Assembly (NCBI RefSeq): GCF_000380985.1
Contig: NZ_KB905694.1
Coordinates: forward strand, 248,001 to 312,000
DNA: 64,000 bases
Direction: 5' to 3'
Source of the DNA: Proteiniphilum acetatigenes DSM 18083
GTDB lineage: Bacteria; Bacteroidota; Bacteroidia; Bacteroidales; Dysgonomonadaceae
The notes below the pieces were generated by a model. It searched no databases. It saw nothing but the letters and a program-made list of their open reading frames with translations, and was not told the DNA's origin. Below, piece by piece: positions 18,032 through 27,057 of the stretch; the stretch's first letter is position 1; every line of letters begins with the position of its first letter. The translations under genes were made by a program, and so were the position numbers.

Positions 18032-20302
18032 ATGAGAAGTGTACCCTACTCTTTCCAGCCTATACTGAAGAGCAGTCTTCTATTTGTTTTCTGTTTCCTC
18101 TTCCATACGGTTTCGGGGCAGATCAGTTACGGAGGTAAACCCCTTCCGCTTTACGCCGGGATGGGGGCAAGATCTATAGAACCGGCCACAGATATCTTCG
18201 TAGAGATGCCGTCATTCAACGTGACGGCAGCATTACGGCAGTCCCAGCAGGATCAGGCAAACCTCAAAAGCTTAGAGTTTGCCCACAAATTTCATCCGTT
18301 CCTTCGTCCCGACAATTCAGGTATTGGCTTTGTTACCGGCAATATGAAGGTGTGGCGTGTGGGGATTCGTTCAAAAGGTGCTTACTCATTGAATATTCTT
18401 TTTTCAAAATTCAGGTTACCCCCGGGGGCACAATTGTTCGTGTATAACTCCGACCAGTCGGAGATCTTAGGTTCATATACCGAAAAAAACAATACAGAAC
18501 TAAACATGCTTCCCGTACAGCCTGTCGGGGGCGATGAATTAATCGTGGAATATCAGGAACCGCTGGATGCGGTATTCAACGGTGAGGTCGAGATAGGTGA
18601 AGTAAATCACGATTTTCTGGGGATCTTCTTCAGGGCCACTGAGATGAGAGATCCGCAGCAGGATTGCCATCCTAACCTGATTTGCTACCCGGAGGATATC
18701 CAACCCGGAAGCGGCGTAGTGGGACTGATCATCAACGGAACAACCTATTGTACCGGCTCTCTTGTGAATAATACGGCAGAAGATAGTACACCCTACCTGC
18801 TGACTGCCACCCACTGCCTGAATAGCAATTACAACCCCAGCTTCCTGGCCAACAGAAGATATGACATCGTTGCCGGCAGTATCGTCGCCTTTTTCAATTA
18901 CAATTCACCGTTGTGCGATATCGATATCCGCGGCCCGTTACAGATGACCATGGCTTCGGCCGATTCGGTACTGATCAGCGAAAGGCATGATATCTCCCTG
19001 CTCAGATTGAAAGAGATCCCTCCGGCAGAATACCAACCCTATTATCTGGGATGGAATGCCGGCTCTTCTCCCTCAGCACCGTTTCACGGCTTACATCACC
19101 CCAACGGAGGGATCAAGAAAGTAGCAATAGACGAAGACCGGCTACGCCTCGGTTCATTTACTCTTCCCAATAATTACCAGGCAGAACCCAACTCCTTTTG
19201 GGAAGTAGGGGCATGGGATACCGGAGCCACCGAAGGGGGATCCTCGGGTTCGCCACTCATCGACAGGGAAAAAAGGGTATTGGGTACGCTTACCGGAGGG
19301 GCGTCGATGTGTTCATCGCCCAGAGGTCCGGATTCTTATGCCTCTCTCTCCAAATTCTGGGATGTGCCGGGGTCACTCGACAACCCGAACCCGATCAGCC
19401 ATTATCTTGATCCGGAGGAATCACAAGTTATGCAATTGGGAGGTTTCAACCCCTATGCACAACAACCCTTCACTAAAAGCCATAATTTTAAACCGGAAGA
19501 CGAGGCGGTGAGATACCTTTTTCAACAGGTACCATTATTCGCAACAAACAATACTTTTGGATATACGGAATTTGCTGAGCAGTTTTATGCCAGGGATAAT
19601 GCAGAGTTACGGGGAGTCTTTATCTCTTCTCCTTCTGTCAACAGTATTTCGAATATGAACATCAGAATAAGGGTTTATTCCGGAGAAAACGGTCCTGAAC
19701 GGCTCCTTTACGAACAGCCCTACAATTATAGTTTTGAATACTACGATAATTCCGGATTCAACTCAACAACCCGCAATATGGGCTACAGTCTGGAGAACTA
19801 TATCCGGTTTAACAACCCTGTGGCCGTTTCCGGAACATTTTATATCTCCTATTATGATGCTAACGGGATATCTTCCGGTTTTTCGGCATTCAGCGCAGAA
19901 CCCAGAAAAATCGGGTCGGGGCTTGTTTCCACGGCATGGATGAAAAACCTGTCGGGATGGGTAAAATCATCGGAAAACATTGAAAATCCCGTCAATACCA
20001 CTTTACTGATCGCACCCTACGTAATCGGTAATACTTCCACATCGGTAGAACCGGAAAAAGAACAACCCAAACTGGTGGTCTACCATTCTAATGAAGTGAA
20101 ACGGATATTTATCGAATCGAACTACGATATAGTCGAATGGGAAATCTTCTATTCATCGGGAATAAAAATCCATCATGAGACCACCGATATAAGTATGAAC
20201 AGAGGCTCATACTCATCGGCCCATCTCCCAAAAGGAGTTTATATAGTAAGGGTCAGAACCGTTGACGGCACTGTCTCCACAAAAAAAGTATTAGTGATAT
20301 AA
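18032..20302 (+). CDS. Secreted trypsin-like serine protease (lysyl-endopeptidase type) with T9SS C-terminal domain
   Basis: The 756-residue protein begins with a signal peptide ending near FHTVSGQ and a propeptide-like region of about 200 residues. The S1-type catalytic domain has LLTATHCLN (His261), RHDISLLRL (Asp320) and TEGGSSGSPLID (Ser405). It is followed by jelly-roll-like repeats. The last ~80 residues (PKLVVYHSNEVKRIFIES to LPKGVYIVRVRTVDG and STKKVLVI) have the shape of a type A type-IX-secretion sorting domain. The mature enzyme should therefore be exported and attached to the cell surface or released. Lys specificity, as in Lysobacter endopeptidase, is only a family-level guess. 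It converges on mltD with a three-base gap. Confidence 0.92.
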   Translation: MRSVPYSFQPILKSSLLFVFCFLFHTVSGQISYGGKPLPLYAGMGARSIEPATDIFVEMPSFNVTAALRQSQQDQANLKSLEFAHKFHPFLRPDNSGIGFVTGNMKVWRVGIRSKGAYSLNILFSKFRLPPGAQLFVYNSDQSEILGSYTEKNNTELNMLPVQPVGGDELIVEYQEPLDAVFNGEVEIGEVNHDFLGIFFRATEMRDPQQDCHPNLICYPEDIQPGSGVVGLIINGTTYCTGSLVNNTAEDSTPYLLTATHCLNSNYNPSFLANRRYDIVAGSIVAFFNYNSPLCDIDIRGPLQMTMASADSVLISERHDISLLRLKEIPPAEYQPYYLGWNAGSSPSAPFHGLHHPNGGIKKVAIDEDRLRLGSFTLPNNYQAEPNSFWEVGAWDTGATEGGSSGSPLIDREKRVLGTLTGGASMCSSPRGPDSYASLSKFWDVPGSLDNPNPISHYLDPEESQVMQLGGFNPYAQQPFTKSHNFKPEDEAVRYLFQQVPLFATNNTFGYTEFAEQFYARDNAELRGVFISSPSVNSISNMNIRIRVYSGENGPERLLYEQPYNYSFEYYDNSGFNSTTRNMGYSLENYIRFNNPVAVSGTFYISYYDANGISSGFSAFSAEPRKIGSGLVSTAWMKNLSGWVKSSENIENPVNTTLLIAPYVIGNTSTSVEPEKEQPKLVVYHSNEVKRIFIESNYDIVEWEIFYSSGIKIHHETTDISMNRGSYSSAHLPKGVYIVRVRTVDGTVSTKKVLVI

Positions 20303-20305
20303 TTA

Positions 20306-22042
20306 CTACGGAGATGATGTTGTTGTTTCTGTGCTCTCTTCCTCCGACTCCATAGATATCTCTGCTTCGACTTCCGAGGCAGTTTCCTGTTCATCCGGCC
20401 CCTTATTTTGTTCCACTTTTTCAATTTGATCTCTCAGGTAAGACGAAATAATATTACCTCCACCTGCTGCTGTTTCGGCACGATTGTAGTCACCCTTTTC
20501 GGATTCCGGCTCCTGAGGGGCAGGCACTACTTGCTTCCCGACAATCAACTGATCTCCGATGCCGATCCGGGAAGAGTTCAATCCATTCCATGATTGAAGC
20601 TGTGCCACCTGGATACCGTTTTTCCGTGCGATATCTCCGAGTGTATCACCTTTTCTGACCCGATAATACTGATTGACTGTCTGGATTTTTCCATCGGGAT
20701 TGTCAGTAACGGCTTGTGCCAGTTGTTTCTCTGTTGTTGCCTGGGGTGCCACTGCTTTTTTCCCCACGACCAGTTGTTTTCCTATATTAATTTTATTGGA
20801 ACGCAGGCCGTTCCAGGATTTGATCAAGTCAACAGTCGTACCATGCCTTCTGGCAATAGTCGAAAGATTATCCCCTTTTTTTACCCGATAATAGACATTG
20901 GTTGTATTTCCCGATACCGATGAAACCGAACCATCCAGAAAACCGTCGGTATTAGCCCTGTGCGTAAAATACCGCTCCTTATCATAATTAATAATGGTAT
21001 CGTTTTTATCAATAAATGCATACATCTTTTCCGTAGGCAGCACCAACGCATGCGCTCTAAAATCACCCGGTATCACATCCCGTTTGAATTGGGGGTTCAA
21101 CCGCTGTAACTCGCCCAATGGGATATCCAGTACTCCTGCAATTTGCTCCAGATGTATCCTCTCATTCACCTGTACCGTATCGAGCGCAGCTGTCAGGGAT
21201 GAAGAGTGTGCAGGGCAGATGTTATGATCTGCATAGTAATTCATAATATAGTTGGCAGCGATAAAGGCGGGTACATATCCTCTTGTTTCTCGCGGCAGAC
21301 GATAGTAGATTTCCCAATAATCGCGTTTACCTCCGCTCCGGGCAATCGCCTTGTTCACATTCCCCGGTCCACAGTTATAGGCCGCAATTACTAAGTTCCA
21401 GTCCCTATAAATAGCATACAGATCTTTGAGGTAACGTACGGCGGCATCAGTCGATTTATATGGATCGCGCCTTTCATCCACGAGGCTGTTTACCTCCAAT
21501 CCGTAGCCTTTTCCCGTGCGTAGCATAAACTGCCACAACCCCGTAGCCCCGACACGGGACACAGCTACAGGATTGAGCGCTGATTCAATTACAGGCAGAT
21601 ATTTTAGTTCCAACGGAAGTCCGTGTCTGTCCAACGCTTGCTCAAACATCGGAAAGTAGTAGTCGCCCAACGCCAGCATATAACTCACCTGCTCTCTTTT
21701 TCGTACGGCATACATCTCTATGTAATTCTTCACCACACTATTGAATGAGAGCTCCATCTCCGAGGGTAAATTATGAAGTTTTTTAATATAGACTGAGTCA
21801 TGAAAGACCACATTCTGTCCCCTTTTACAATCAATCTCTGCATTCGACAGATCGAGTTGCCAATTACGTAACAGGTCACTTAGTTTTTCCGTCATACTTT
21901 CCGGATAAACAATTGCATTATCCTGAATGGTATCCGCACTGGTAGACAGAGTCTCCGGTGAATTTTCCGGCGGAGTATTCTGAGCTATAAGCCCCAATAC
22001 GGTCCATATAGTTATCAATCCAATTAAAATAGTCCTCTTCAT
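20306..22042 (-). CDS. mltD: Membrane-bound lytic murein transglycosylase D-like protein with two LysM repeats
   Basis: The 578-residue protein has a signal sequence, then a lysozyme-like SLT domain at about residues 110-300. This includes YLPVIESALNP with catalytic Glu153, GATGLWQFM, AAYNCGPGNVNKAI and a TRGYVPAFIAANYIM end. Two LysM repeats follow (YYRVKKGDNLSTIARRHGT and YYRVRKGDTLGDIARKNGI), then an acidic Glu/Ser/Thr-rich tail of about 60 residues. It cleaves the glycan strand to 1,6-anhydromuramyl ends. It is the fourth gene of the parA-parB-DUF5683 run on the minus strand, 47 bases after the DUF5683 gene. The acidic tail is longer than in enterobacterial MltD. Confidence 0.93.
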   Translation of the reverse strand: MKRTILIGLITIWTVLGLIAQNTPPENSPETLSTSADTIQDNAIVYPESMTEKLSDLLRNWQLDLSNAEIDCKRGQNVVFHDSVYIKKLHNLPSEMELSFNSVVKNYIEMYAVRKREQVSYMLALGDYYFPMFEQALDRHGLPLELKYLPVIESALNPVAVSRVGATGLWQFMLRTGKGYGLEVNSLVDERRDPYKSTDAAVRYLKDLYAIYRDWNLVIAAYNCGPGNVNKAIARSGGKRDYWEIYYRLPRETRGYVPAFIAANYIMNYYADHNICPAHSSSLTAALDTVQVNERIHLEQIAGVLDIPLGELQRLNPQFKRDVIPGDFRAHALVLPTEKMYAFIDKNDTIINYDKERYFTHRANTDGFLDGSVSSVSGNTTNVYYRVKKGDNLSTIARRHGTTVDLIKSWNGLRSNKINIGKQLVVGKKAVAPQATTEKQLAQAVTDNPDGKIQTVNQYYRVRKGDTLGDIARKNGIQVAQLQSWNGLNSSRIGIGDQLIVGKQVVPAPQEPESEKGDYNRAETAAGGGNIISSYLRDQIEKVEQNKGPDEQETASEVEAEISMESEEESTETTTSSP

Positions 22043-22089
22043 ACCAATAAATTGCCCATCCGGAAGGGATGAGCCTTGTTCTTTAATTG

Positions 22090-22863
22090 TTAAAAATTAA
22101 AACTCCATTGTACTCCGTAGGAGGAGCTTCCCAGGCTATGAGTCCTTTCTTCCCTGATGATAACAGGGGTCATACGCATGGATAAATCGGGACTCATATC
22201 AAAATCAAACAACTGCGCATCTACATACGCATCTACAATAGCAGCCAAATAGACAGCCACCGTACCGATAATACTCAGATCCCTGTAATAGCGGTAATGA
22301 TCTTTCCTTTGCTGCAATACCCCTGTGAACCACTGTGTATCTACTGTTTCCGGATCTTGCCCGTAAGGCAACATATTGTGCCAGCGGTTGGTTTCGGGAT
22401 TATCATCCATAATATCCTGATATGCACCCAAATAGTCCCGATAGTAACCGTTATTCCAGGTAATAGCATACGTCAATCCCACAAAACCTCCGTACAGGAT
22501 AGGTAATTTCCAGTATTTACGGTTGTAAATCTGTCCTAAACCCGGAAAGACAGCCGAGTAGATAACCGCTTTCCGTGGAGAAGGGCTAAACATATAGGAC
22601 GGTGCAAAAAATTTATCGGAAGTTATTTCAATGAGTGGGCTGCCTGTTTTTGTCCGGACGGAATCCTGCTTCCCTGCTACCTCCTTTCCATTTTTGAGAT
22701 CAACGGAAACGGAGTCGGGTACCTGCTGGAGAAGCGAATCTCCTACTAACACGGGAACACTATCCAGTGGCTGTTCTCGTGAATGATTCTGCGCCTGGAT
22801 ATCCACTGCGCAAAAAAGGATCGACAAACAAGTAAGGATTCCAGCCACATTCATCATCAGCAA
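22090..22863 (-). CDS. DUF5683 domain membrane protein
   Basis: The 257-residue protein has an N-terminal signal (LTCLSILFCAVDIQAQ) and a polar stretch of about 70 residues. The conserved DUF5683 core follows: SPRKAVIYSAVFPGLGQIYN, KYWKLPILYGGFVGLTYAI and LSIIGTVAVYLAAIVDAYVDAQLFDFD. It is predicted to have three or four membrane segments and a short beta tail. Function is unknown. The family is regularly found between parB and a LysM-type transglycosylase in Bacteroidetes, as here, which hints at a link between chromosome partition and wall growth. That link is inference. It begins one base after parB. Confidence 0.88.
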   Translation of the reverse strand: MLMMNVAGILTCLSILFCAVDIQAQNHSREQPLDSVPVLVGDSLLQQVPDSVSVDLKNGKEVAGKQDSVRTKTGSPLIEITSDKFFAPSYMFSPSPRKAVIYSAVFPGLGQIYNRKYWKLPILYGGFVGLTYAITWNNGYYRDYLGAYQDIMDDNPETNRWHNMLPYGQDPETVDTQWFTGVLQQRKDHYRYYRDLSIIGTVAVYLAAIVDAYVDAQLFDFDMSPDLSMRMTPVIIREERTHSLGSSSYGVQWSFNF

Positions 22864-23772
22864 TTATTTTTGCATTTTATCAAACATAACGATAATACGT
22901 TCCAGGTCTTCCGGAGAATCGAAAGGGATCGTAATCTTACCCTTGCCACGTTTGTTATAACTGAACTGCACATCGGTCTGGAAATAGGCAGAAAGATGTT
23001 GTTTTAACGCATCAAAATCGTCTGGCGATTGTTGTCTCGAAGTTGATTTCCCGGTTTTGGGCTTACGGCTACCGGCATCTTTTAGTTGCTGAGTAGACGT
23101 TCCTTCGTCATAATCTTTCACCATTGACTCCACTTTCCGCACCGACAACCCTTCTTCGAGGATCAGGTTGTAGAGGGAGAGTTGGGCCACCGGATCATTC
23201 ATGGTGATCAATGCACGCGCATGCCCCATGTCAATTTTTTTGTTTTTTACTCCCATCTGTACTTCCGCCGGAAGCTTCAACAGGCGCAGATAATTGGTGA
23301 CAGTCGCACGCTTCTTACCCACTCTTTCGCTCAACTGTTCCTGTGTTAGGGAAAGGGTATCGATGAGATTCTGGTATGCCAGGGCGATTTCTATAGAGTT
23401 GAGATCTTCACGCTGAATATTCTCAATCAGCGCCATTTCCATCATCTCATCGTTGTCAGCCGTTTTAATATAAGCCGGGATAGTAGACAATCCCGCCATT
23501 TGAGAGGCACGGTAACGACGCTCACCTGCAATAATCTGATAAGTGTCGTCTTCCAGCTTCCTTAATGTGACAGGTTGGATAACACCAATTGATTTAATGG
23601 AAACGGACAGTTCCCGTAATGCTTCCTCGTCGAATACCCTACGGGGTTGGTCAGGGTTAGGAATAATTTTATCGAGCTCCACCTCACTAATGGAAGAAGA
23701 GCCTTGTGTTTCACCGTCGTTGAAGGTGATCAACGCATCCAGTCCTCGTCCTAATGCATTCTTTTTCGCCAT
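22864..23772 (-). CDS. parB: Chromosome-partitioning protein ParB
   Basis: The 302-residue protein has the standard order. First comes the N-terminal lead KKNALGRGLDALI. Next is the CTP-binding ParB/Srx box (IIPNPDQPRRVFDEEALREL to IIAGERRYRAS), with the GERRYRA motif intact. A helix-turn-helix follows (LTQEQLSERVGKKRATVTNY), then MGHARALI and a C-terminal dimer domain. It spreads on DNA around parS and loads condensin. No perfect parS palindrome (GTTTCACGTGAAAC or close) was seen in the neighbourhood by eye. The parA stop lies 25 bases upstream of its start. Confidence 0.96.
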   Translation of the reverse strand: MAKKNALGRGLDALITFNDGETQGSSSISEVELDKIIPNPDQPRRVFDEEALRELSVSIKSIGVIQPVTLRKLEDDTYQIIAGERRYRASQMAGLSTIPAYIKTADNDEMMEMALIENIQREDLNSIEIALAYQNLIDTLSLTQEQLSERVGKKRATVTNYLRLLKLPAEVQMGVKNKKIDMGHARALITMNDPVAQLSLYNLILEEGLSVRKVESMVKDYDEGTSTQQLKDAGSRKPKTGKSTSRQQSPDDFDALKQHLSAYFQTDVQFSYNKRGKGKITIPFDSPEDLERIIVMFDKMQK

Positions 23773-23797
23773 AGTCTATACCATAAAGGGTACAAAG

Positions 23798-24562
23798 TTA
23801 GTGAACTTTTTCAATCAACTCCTGTGCCAGCTGTATATGATTTGTCGCCCCGCGGGAACCGGCATCGTACATAAGCGCCGGCTTGGCATGGCTCTGTGAT
23901 TCGCTGAGTGTAATATTGCGCTGAATAACCGTAGTGAATACCAACTCTTTGAAATGATGTTTCACCTCTTCGTATATCTGATTATGAAGACGCAGACGAG
24001 AGTCATACATAGTGAGTACAAAACCCTCTATCTCAAGCTTGGTATTCAGTTTCGATTTGATGATTTTTATCGTATTCAGCAGTTTACTCAACCCTTCAAG
24101 GGCAAAATATTCGCATTGTACGGGTATCAATACCGAATCGGCAGCAGTAAGCGCATTGACCGTAATGATACCTAATGAAGGCGAGCAATCGATCAGGATA
24201 AAATCATACTGGCCTCTTACCGGATACAAAAGATCCCTGAGCCTTTTCTCCCTGTTCTCCATCTGCACCATCTCCAGTTCCGCACCTACCAGATTGATAT
24301 GGGACGAGATAATATCGATATTTTCAAATGGAGTATGTTGCACCGCCTCTGCGGGGGTACATTTACCGATCAACCCTTCATAAATAGTATTTGCAGCTTT
24401 TTTAATATCAATACCCAAACCGGAGGAGGCATTTGCCTGCGGGTCGGCATCTACCACCAATACCTTTTTTTCCAACGCAGCAAGTGATGCCGCAAGATTA
24501 ATCGTGGTCGTGGTCTTGCCCACTCCTCCCTTCTGATTTGCCAGAGCAATGATTCTTCCCAT
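23798..24562 (-). CDS. parA: Chromosome-partitioning ATPase ParA/Soj
   Basis: The 254-residue protein starts with the deviant Walker A motif KGGVGKTTT (residues 11-19). It has VVDADPQANASSG (A'), FILIDCSPSLG (Walker B) and the family end TNHIQLAQELIEKVH. Length is that of chromosomal Soj proteins, without the extra HTH of plasmid ParA. It forms ATP-dependent dimers on the nucleoid that move ParB-parS complexes. It is the first gene of the minus-strand run parA-parB-DUF5683-mltD. The spacer before it (24563-24688) is A/T-rich and probably holds the promoter. Confidence 0.96.
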   Translation of the reverse strand: MGRIIALANQKGGVGKTTTTINLAASLAALEKKVLVVDADPQANASSGLGIDIKKAANTIYEGLIGKCTPAEAVQHTPFENIDIISSHINLVGAELEMVQMENREKRLRDLLYPVRGQYDFILIDCSPSLGIITVNALTAADSVLIPVQCEYFALEGLSKLLNTIKIIKSKLNTKLEIEGFVLTMYDSRLRLHNQIYEEVKHHFKELVFTTVIQRNITLSESQSHAKPALMYDAGSRGATNHIQLAQELIEKVH

Positions 24563-24688
24563 ATTATTCTATTTACAGGCAACAAAATAAGTAATAAATC
24601 AGTTAACTCTATGTTAATTATTTAAAACATTGTTTTTTTTGTTGATAAATAGGAAAAACCAAGACAATCCATACAGGAAACCGGGTAT

Positions 24689-26020
24689 CTATTCCCATAT
24701 AAAATCGAGTTCTTTTTCATACTTACCCAACAGGTTATCTTTCTGAAAGAAAAACTCTTCTTCTCCGAAAGCCGGCTTGAGTTCATCGAACCAGGTCGCC
24801 TTTTTATCGTATTGGGCAAAAAAAGGAATATCCACTAAATTAGGATTACGGCACTGAAGGAAGCGAAGCACAAACACCTTCTCCCCTCTCACTTCTGTCA
24901 CACCCAACACCTGTATTTTTCCGGGATTAGCGCTCATACTGGGGCCGCGGACAGTCCGACAGATACCGCTCACATTACGATAAGCCTTCCTGAAAACATT
25001 CCATGCTTTCTCAAGCGGCACTTCGAAAAAAGTTTTGGAACCTGTATCCCGTGCAACAAACATATAATAAGGGATCAGTCCCTGCCTGACCTGCTCTTTC
25101 CACATATTTGCCCACACCTTCGGATCATCGTTAATATGACGCAACAAAGGTGATTGGGTTCTGATCTGCGCACCGGTATTAAGTATCCTCTCAATAGCCT
25201 GTTTCACCGCATCGGTAGAGAGCTCTACCGGATGATTGAAATGTCCCTGAAAAGCAAGGTGCTTTCCTGCTTTCTTCACCTTCTCGAATAAGCGTAACAT
25301 GTCATCGGCATCTTTGTCTGTCAGGAACCGGTAAGGCCAGTAAGCCAATGTCTTAGACCCTATACGGATATTACGGATATGTGAAAATTCCTTTGTCAGT
25401 AGCGGTTCGATATAGGCCGACATGATACTTGCTTTCGCTGTAAGCGGATCGCCCCCTGTAAAAAGGACATCCGACACCTTGGGATGCTTCAACAAATATT
25501 TATGGAGCAGATCTGCCTCTTTCATCGCAAATTTCAGCTCATTCATGCCGGAGAACTGCGGCCAGCGGAAACAGAAAGTACAATAAGCATGGCATGTCTG
25601 CCCCTGACTGGGAAAGAAGAGTACCGTCTCACGGTATTTATGTTGCACACCGTGCAATTTTATCCCGTCTATCATCGGTACATTATGTTCCTGCCCCGCC
25701 GGATTGGGATTCAGCTTCATCCTGATATCATAAACTTTCTGCTTCAATCCTGCCTCATCATTTGCATCGATCAATTTTTTCACCTGCGCATAATGGGTTT
25801 TCGATAGCATCTCTTCCCGGGGAAAAGTCAGCGTGAAGATAGGATCTTCCGGTACATTACTCCAGTCGATCAACTCTTCCACCACATAGTTGTTCGCCTT
25901 AAAAGGCAGTACCCGACCCACCACTCCAATGGCCTCCCGTTCCTGATCGGACAGGGCACTCAGTTGGGGCAGATCATTATAGTTACGCAAAATGAAATTT
26001 CTATACTTTTTATTTTCCAT
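24689..26020 (-). CDS. KamA-family radical SAM enzyme (lysine 2,3-aminomutase homologue)
   Basis: The 443-residue protein has the radical-SAM cluster motif CHAYCTFC (Cys143, 147, 150) and the family's FTGGDPLTAKASI, IRIGSKTLAYWPYRF and HFNHPVELS blocks. True lysine 2,3-aminomutases carry a PGGGGK lysine for PLP; here the region reads SANPGKIQVLG, so a Lys is kept but the glycine run is not. The Cys-motif context (HAYCTFCFRWPQF) also differs from the usual YCRHC form. It may act on another amino acid or on a protein or cell-wall lysine. It is divergent from the arginine operon. Confidence 0.82.
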   Translation of the reverse strand: MENKKYRNFILRNYNDLPQLSALSDQEREAIGVVGRVLPFKANNYVVEELIDWSNVPEDPIFTLTFPREEMLSKTHYAQVKKLIDANDEAGLKQKVYDIRMKLNPNPAGQEHNVPMIDGIKLHGVQHKYRETVLFFPSQGQTCHAYCTFCFRWPQFSGMNELKFAMKEADLLHKYLLKHPKVSDVLFTGGDPLTAKASIMSAYIEPLLTKEFSHIRNIRIGSKTLAYWPYRFLTDKDADDMLRLFEKVKKAGKHLAFQGHFNHPVELSTDAVKQAIERILNTGAQIRTQSPLLRHINDDPKVWANMWKEQVRQGLIPYYMFVARDTGSKTFFEVPLEKAWNVFRKAYRNVSGICRTVRGPSMSANPGKIQVLGVTEVRGEKVFVLRFLQCRNPNLVDIPFFAQYDKKATWFDELKPAFGEEEFFFQKDNLLGKYEKELDFIWE

Positions 26021-26439
26021 ATCAATTGAATTATGTTTTATTTGATGAACTACAGGAAGTGAATAAGAACCCGAGTATCGGGAAATGAGGGTTTAGATTG
26101 CAGTTCGAGATAAACAAAAATAAGACAAAAGTATCAAAAAGACAACCGAATTAATACATTTTTGTATTTTTTGGGGAAATAAAAAATCAGTTTGCCTATT
26201 TTTGAAGAAAAAAGCAATATTTCTCATCAAAGTATCGATAAATACAAATATAATGATTAATTTTGCAGCCTGATGAAAATATATTTTTCACATACACACT
26301 ACCCCAAAGCAACAGTTTTAGTCCGACGATGCTTTTGACCTATACGGAGACTCCGGTTTCCGTACCATTTCCCCTTTTATCTTTTTTCGCCTTCGGGCAT
26401 CACTCTACCAACAACCCATTAATTTTTTATTGTTTTAGG
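26021..26439. other. 419-base divergent regulatory region before the arginine operon
   Basis: No gene is supported here, although the frame of the next gene stays open back to 26263. The region is A/T-rich and holds an inverted repeat AATACA-TTTT-TGTATT near 26153-26168. It also has two -7-like boxes (TATTTTTG near 26198 and TAATTTTG at 26258). An ArgR-type operator is plausible but no clear consensus match is seen. Confidence 0.5.
26258..26265 (+). promoter_or_regulatory. Putative -7 element of the arginine operon
   Basis: TAATTTTG matches TAnnTTTG and would start transcription near 26272. That leaves a leader of about 170 bases before the GNAT start at 26440. Confidence 0.4.
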
Positions 26440-27057
26440 ATGAATGTTATTATTCATATAGCCAATAGCGGCTACGTAGGTTATGCGCAAGAGATTTGCG
26501 ATTTGATTTACGAGTCGGCGCAAGCACGCGGTACCGGTATTGCCAAGCGCAGTGCTGAGTATATTGCTGAAAAGATCGAGGCCGGCAAAGCGGTAATCGC
26601 CCTCGATGGTGATAAACTCGTGGGCTTTGCCTATATTGAAACTTTCAGCCACAAACGTTTTGTGGCTAACTCAGGACTGGTGGTACATCCCGATTACCGC
26701 AACCAGGGACTGGCAAAGAAGATCAAACGAAGAATTTTCGATCTCTCCCGTAAACTCTATCCCAACGCCAAAATATTCAGTATCACTACCGGCCTGGCTG
26801 TGATGAAAATGAATACGGAGCTGGGATTCAAACCGGTCACTTTTTCAGAACTGACTGACGATGAAGAGTTCTGGAAAGGATGCCAGGGATGCCGGAATTT
26901 CGATATCCTACAACGTAATAACTACAAAATGTGCTTATGTACAGGGTTGCTTTACGACCCCAAAGTGCATCCGGTACAGCAGGCGAGCCCCTTCGCCAAA
27001 AGAGTGGTTAAACCGGTCATCAAAATAAAGAAAACCAATAAATTGCATAAAAAATGA
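26440..27057 (+). CDS. GNAT acyltransferase heading the arginine operon (candidate N-acyl-glutamate synthase)
   Basis: I place the start at 26440 (MNVIIHIANSGYVGYAQEIC). The frame upstream to 26263 encodes an implausible Thr/Phe/Pro-rich lead and overlaps the promoter region. The 205-residue product has the GNAT core: KAVIALDGDKLVGFAYIE, ANSGLVVHPDYRNQGLAKKI (acyl-CoA loop RNQGLA) and ITTGLAVMKMNTELGFKP. A Cys-rich C-terminal part follows (CQGCRNFD, MCLCTG). As the first gene before argG-argC-argD it most likely makes the acylated glutamate that starts the pathway. Because the downstream carbamoyltransferase is the succinyl type, the donor may be succinyl-CoA (inference). It overlaps argG by four bases. 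Confidence 0.82.
   Translation: MNVIIHIANSGYVGYAQEICDLIYESAQARGTGIAKRSAEYIAEKIEAGKAVIALDGDKLVGFAYIETFSHKRFVANSGLVVHPDYRNQGLAKKIKRRIFDLSRKLYPNAKIFSITTGLAVMKMNTELGFKPVTFSELTDDEEFWKGCQGCRNFDILQRNNYKMCLCTGLLYDPKVHPVQQASPFAKRVVKPVIKIKKTNKLHKK

Noticed and set aside
22864-24562. parS site in or near parAB
   Set aside because: The best word, GTTTCACCGTCGTTGAA near 23707, is not a true palindrome. No other GTTTCACGTGAAAC-like sequence was seen.
26152-26170. ArgR operator before the arginine operon
   Set aside because: The AATACA-TTTT-TGTATT repeat is palindromic but does not fit the known ARG-box pattern well. It could be a simple A/T hairpin.
26263-26439. Longer N-terminus of the GNAT protein
   Set aside because: The extra 59 residues have no family match and would lie in the promoter region; the GNAT fold begins right after the ATG at 26440.
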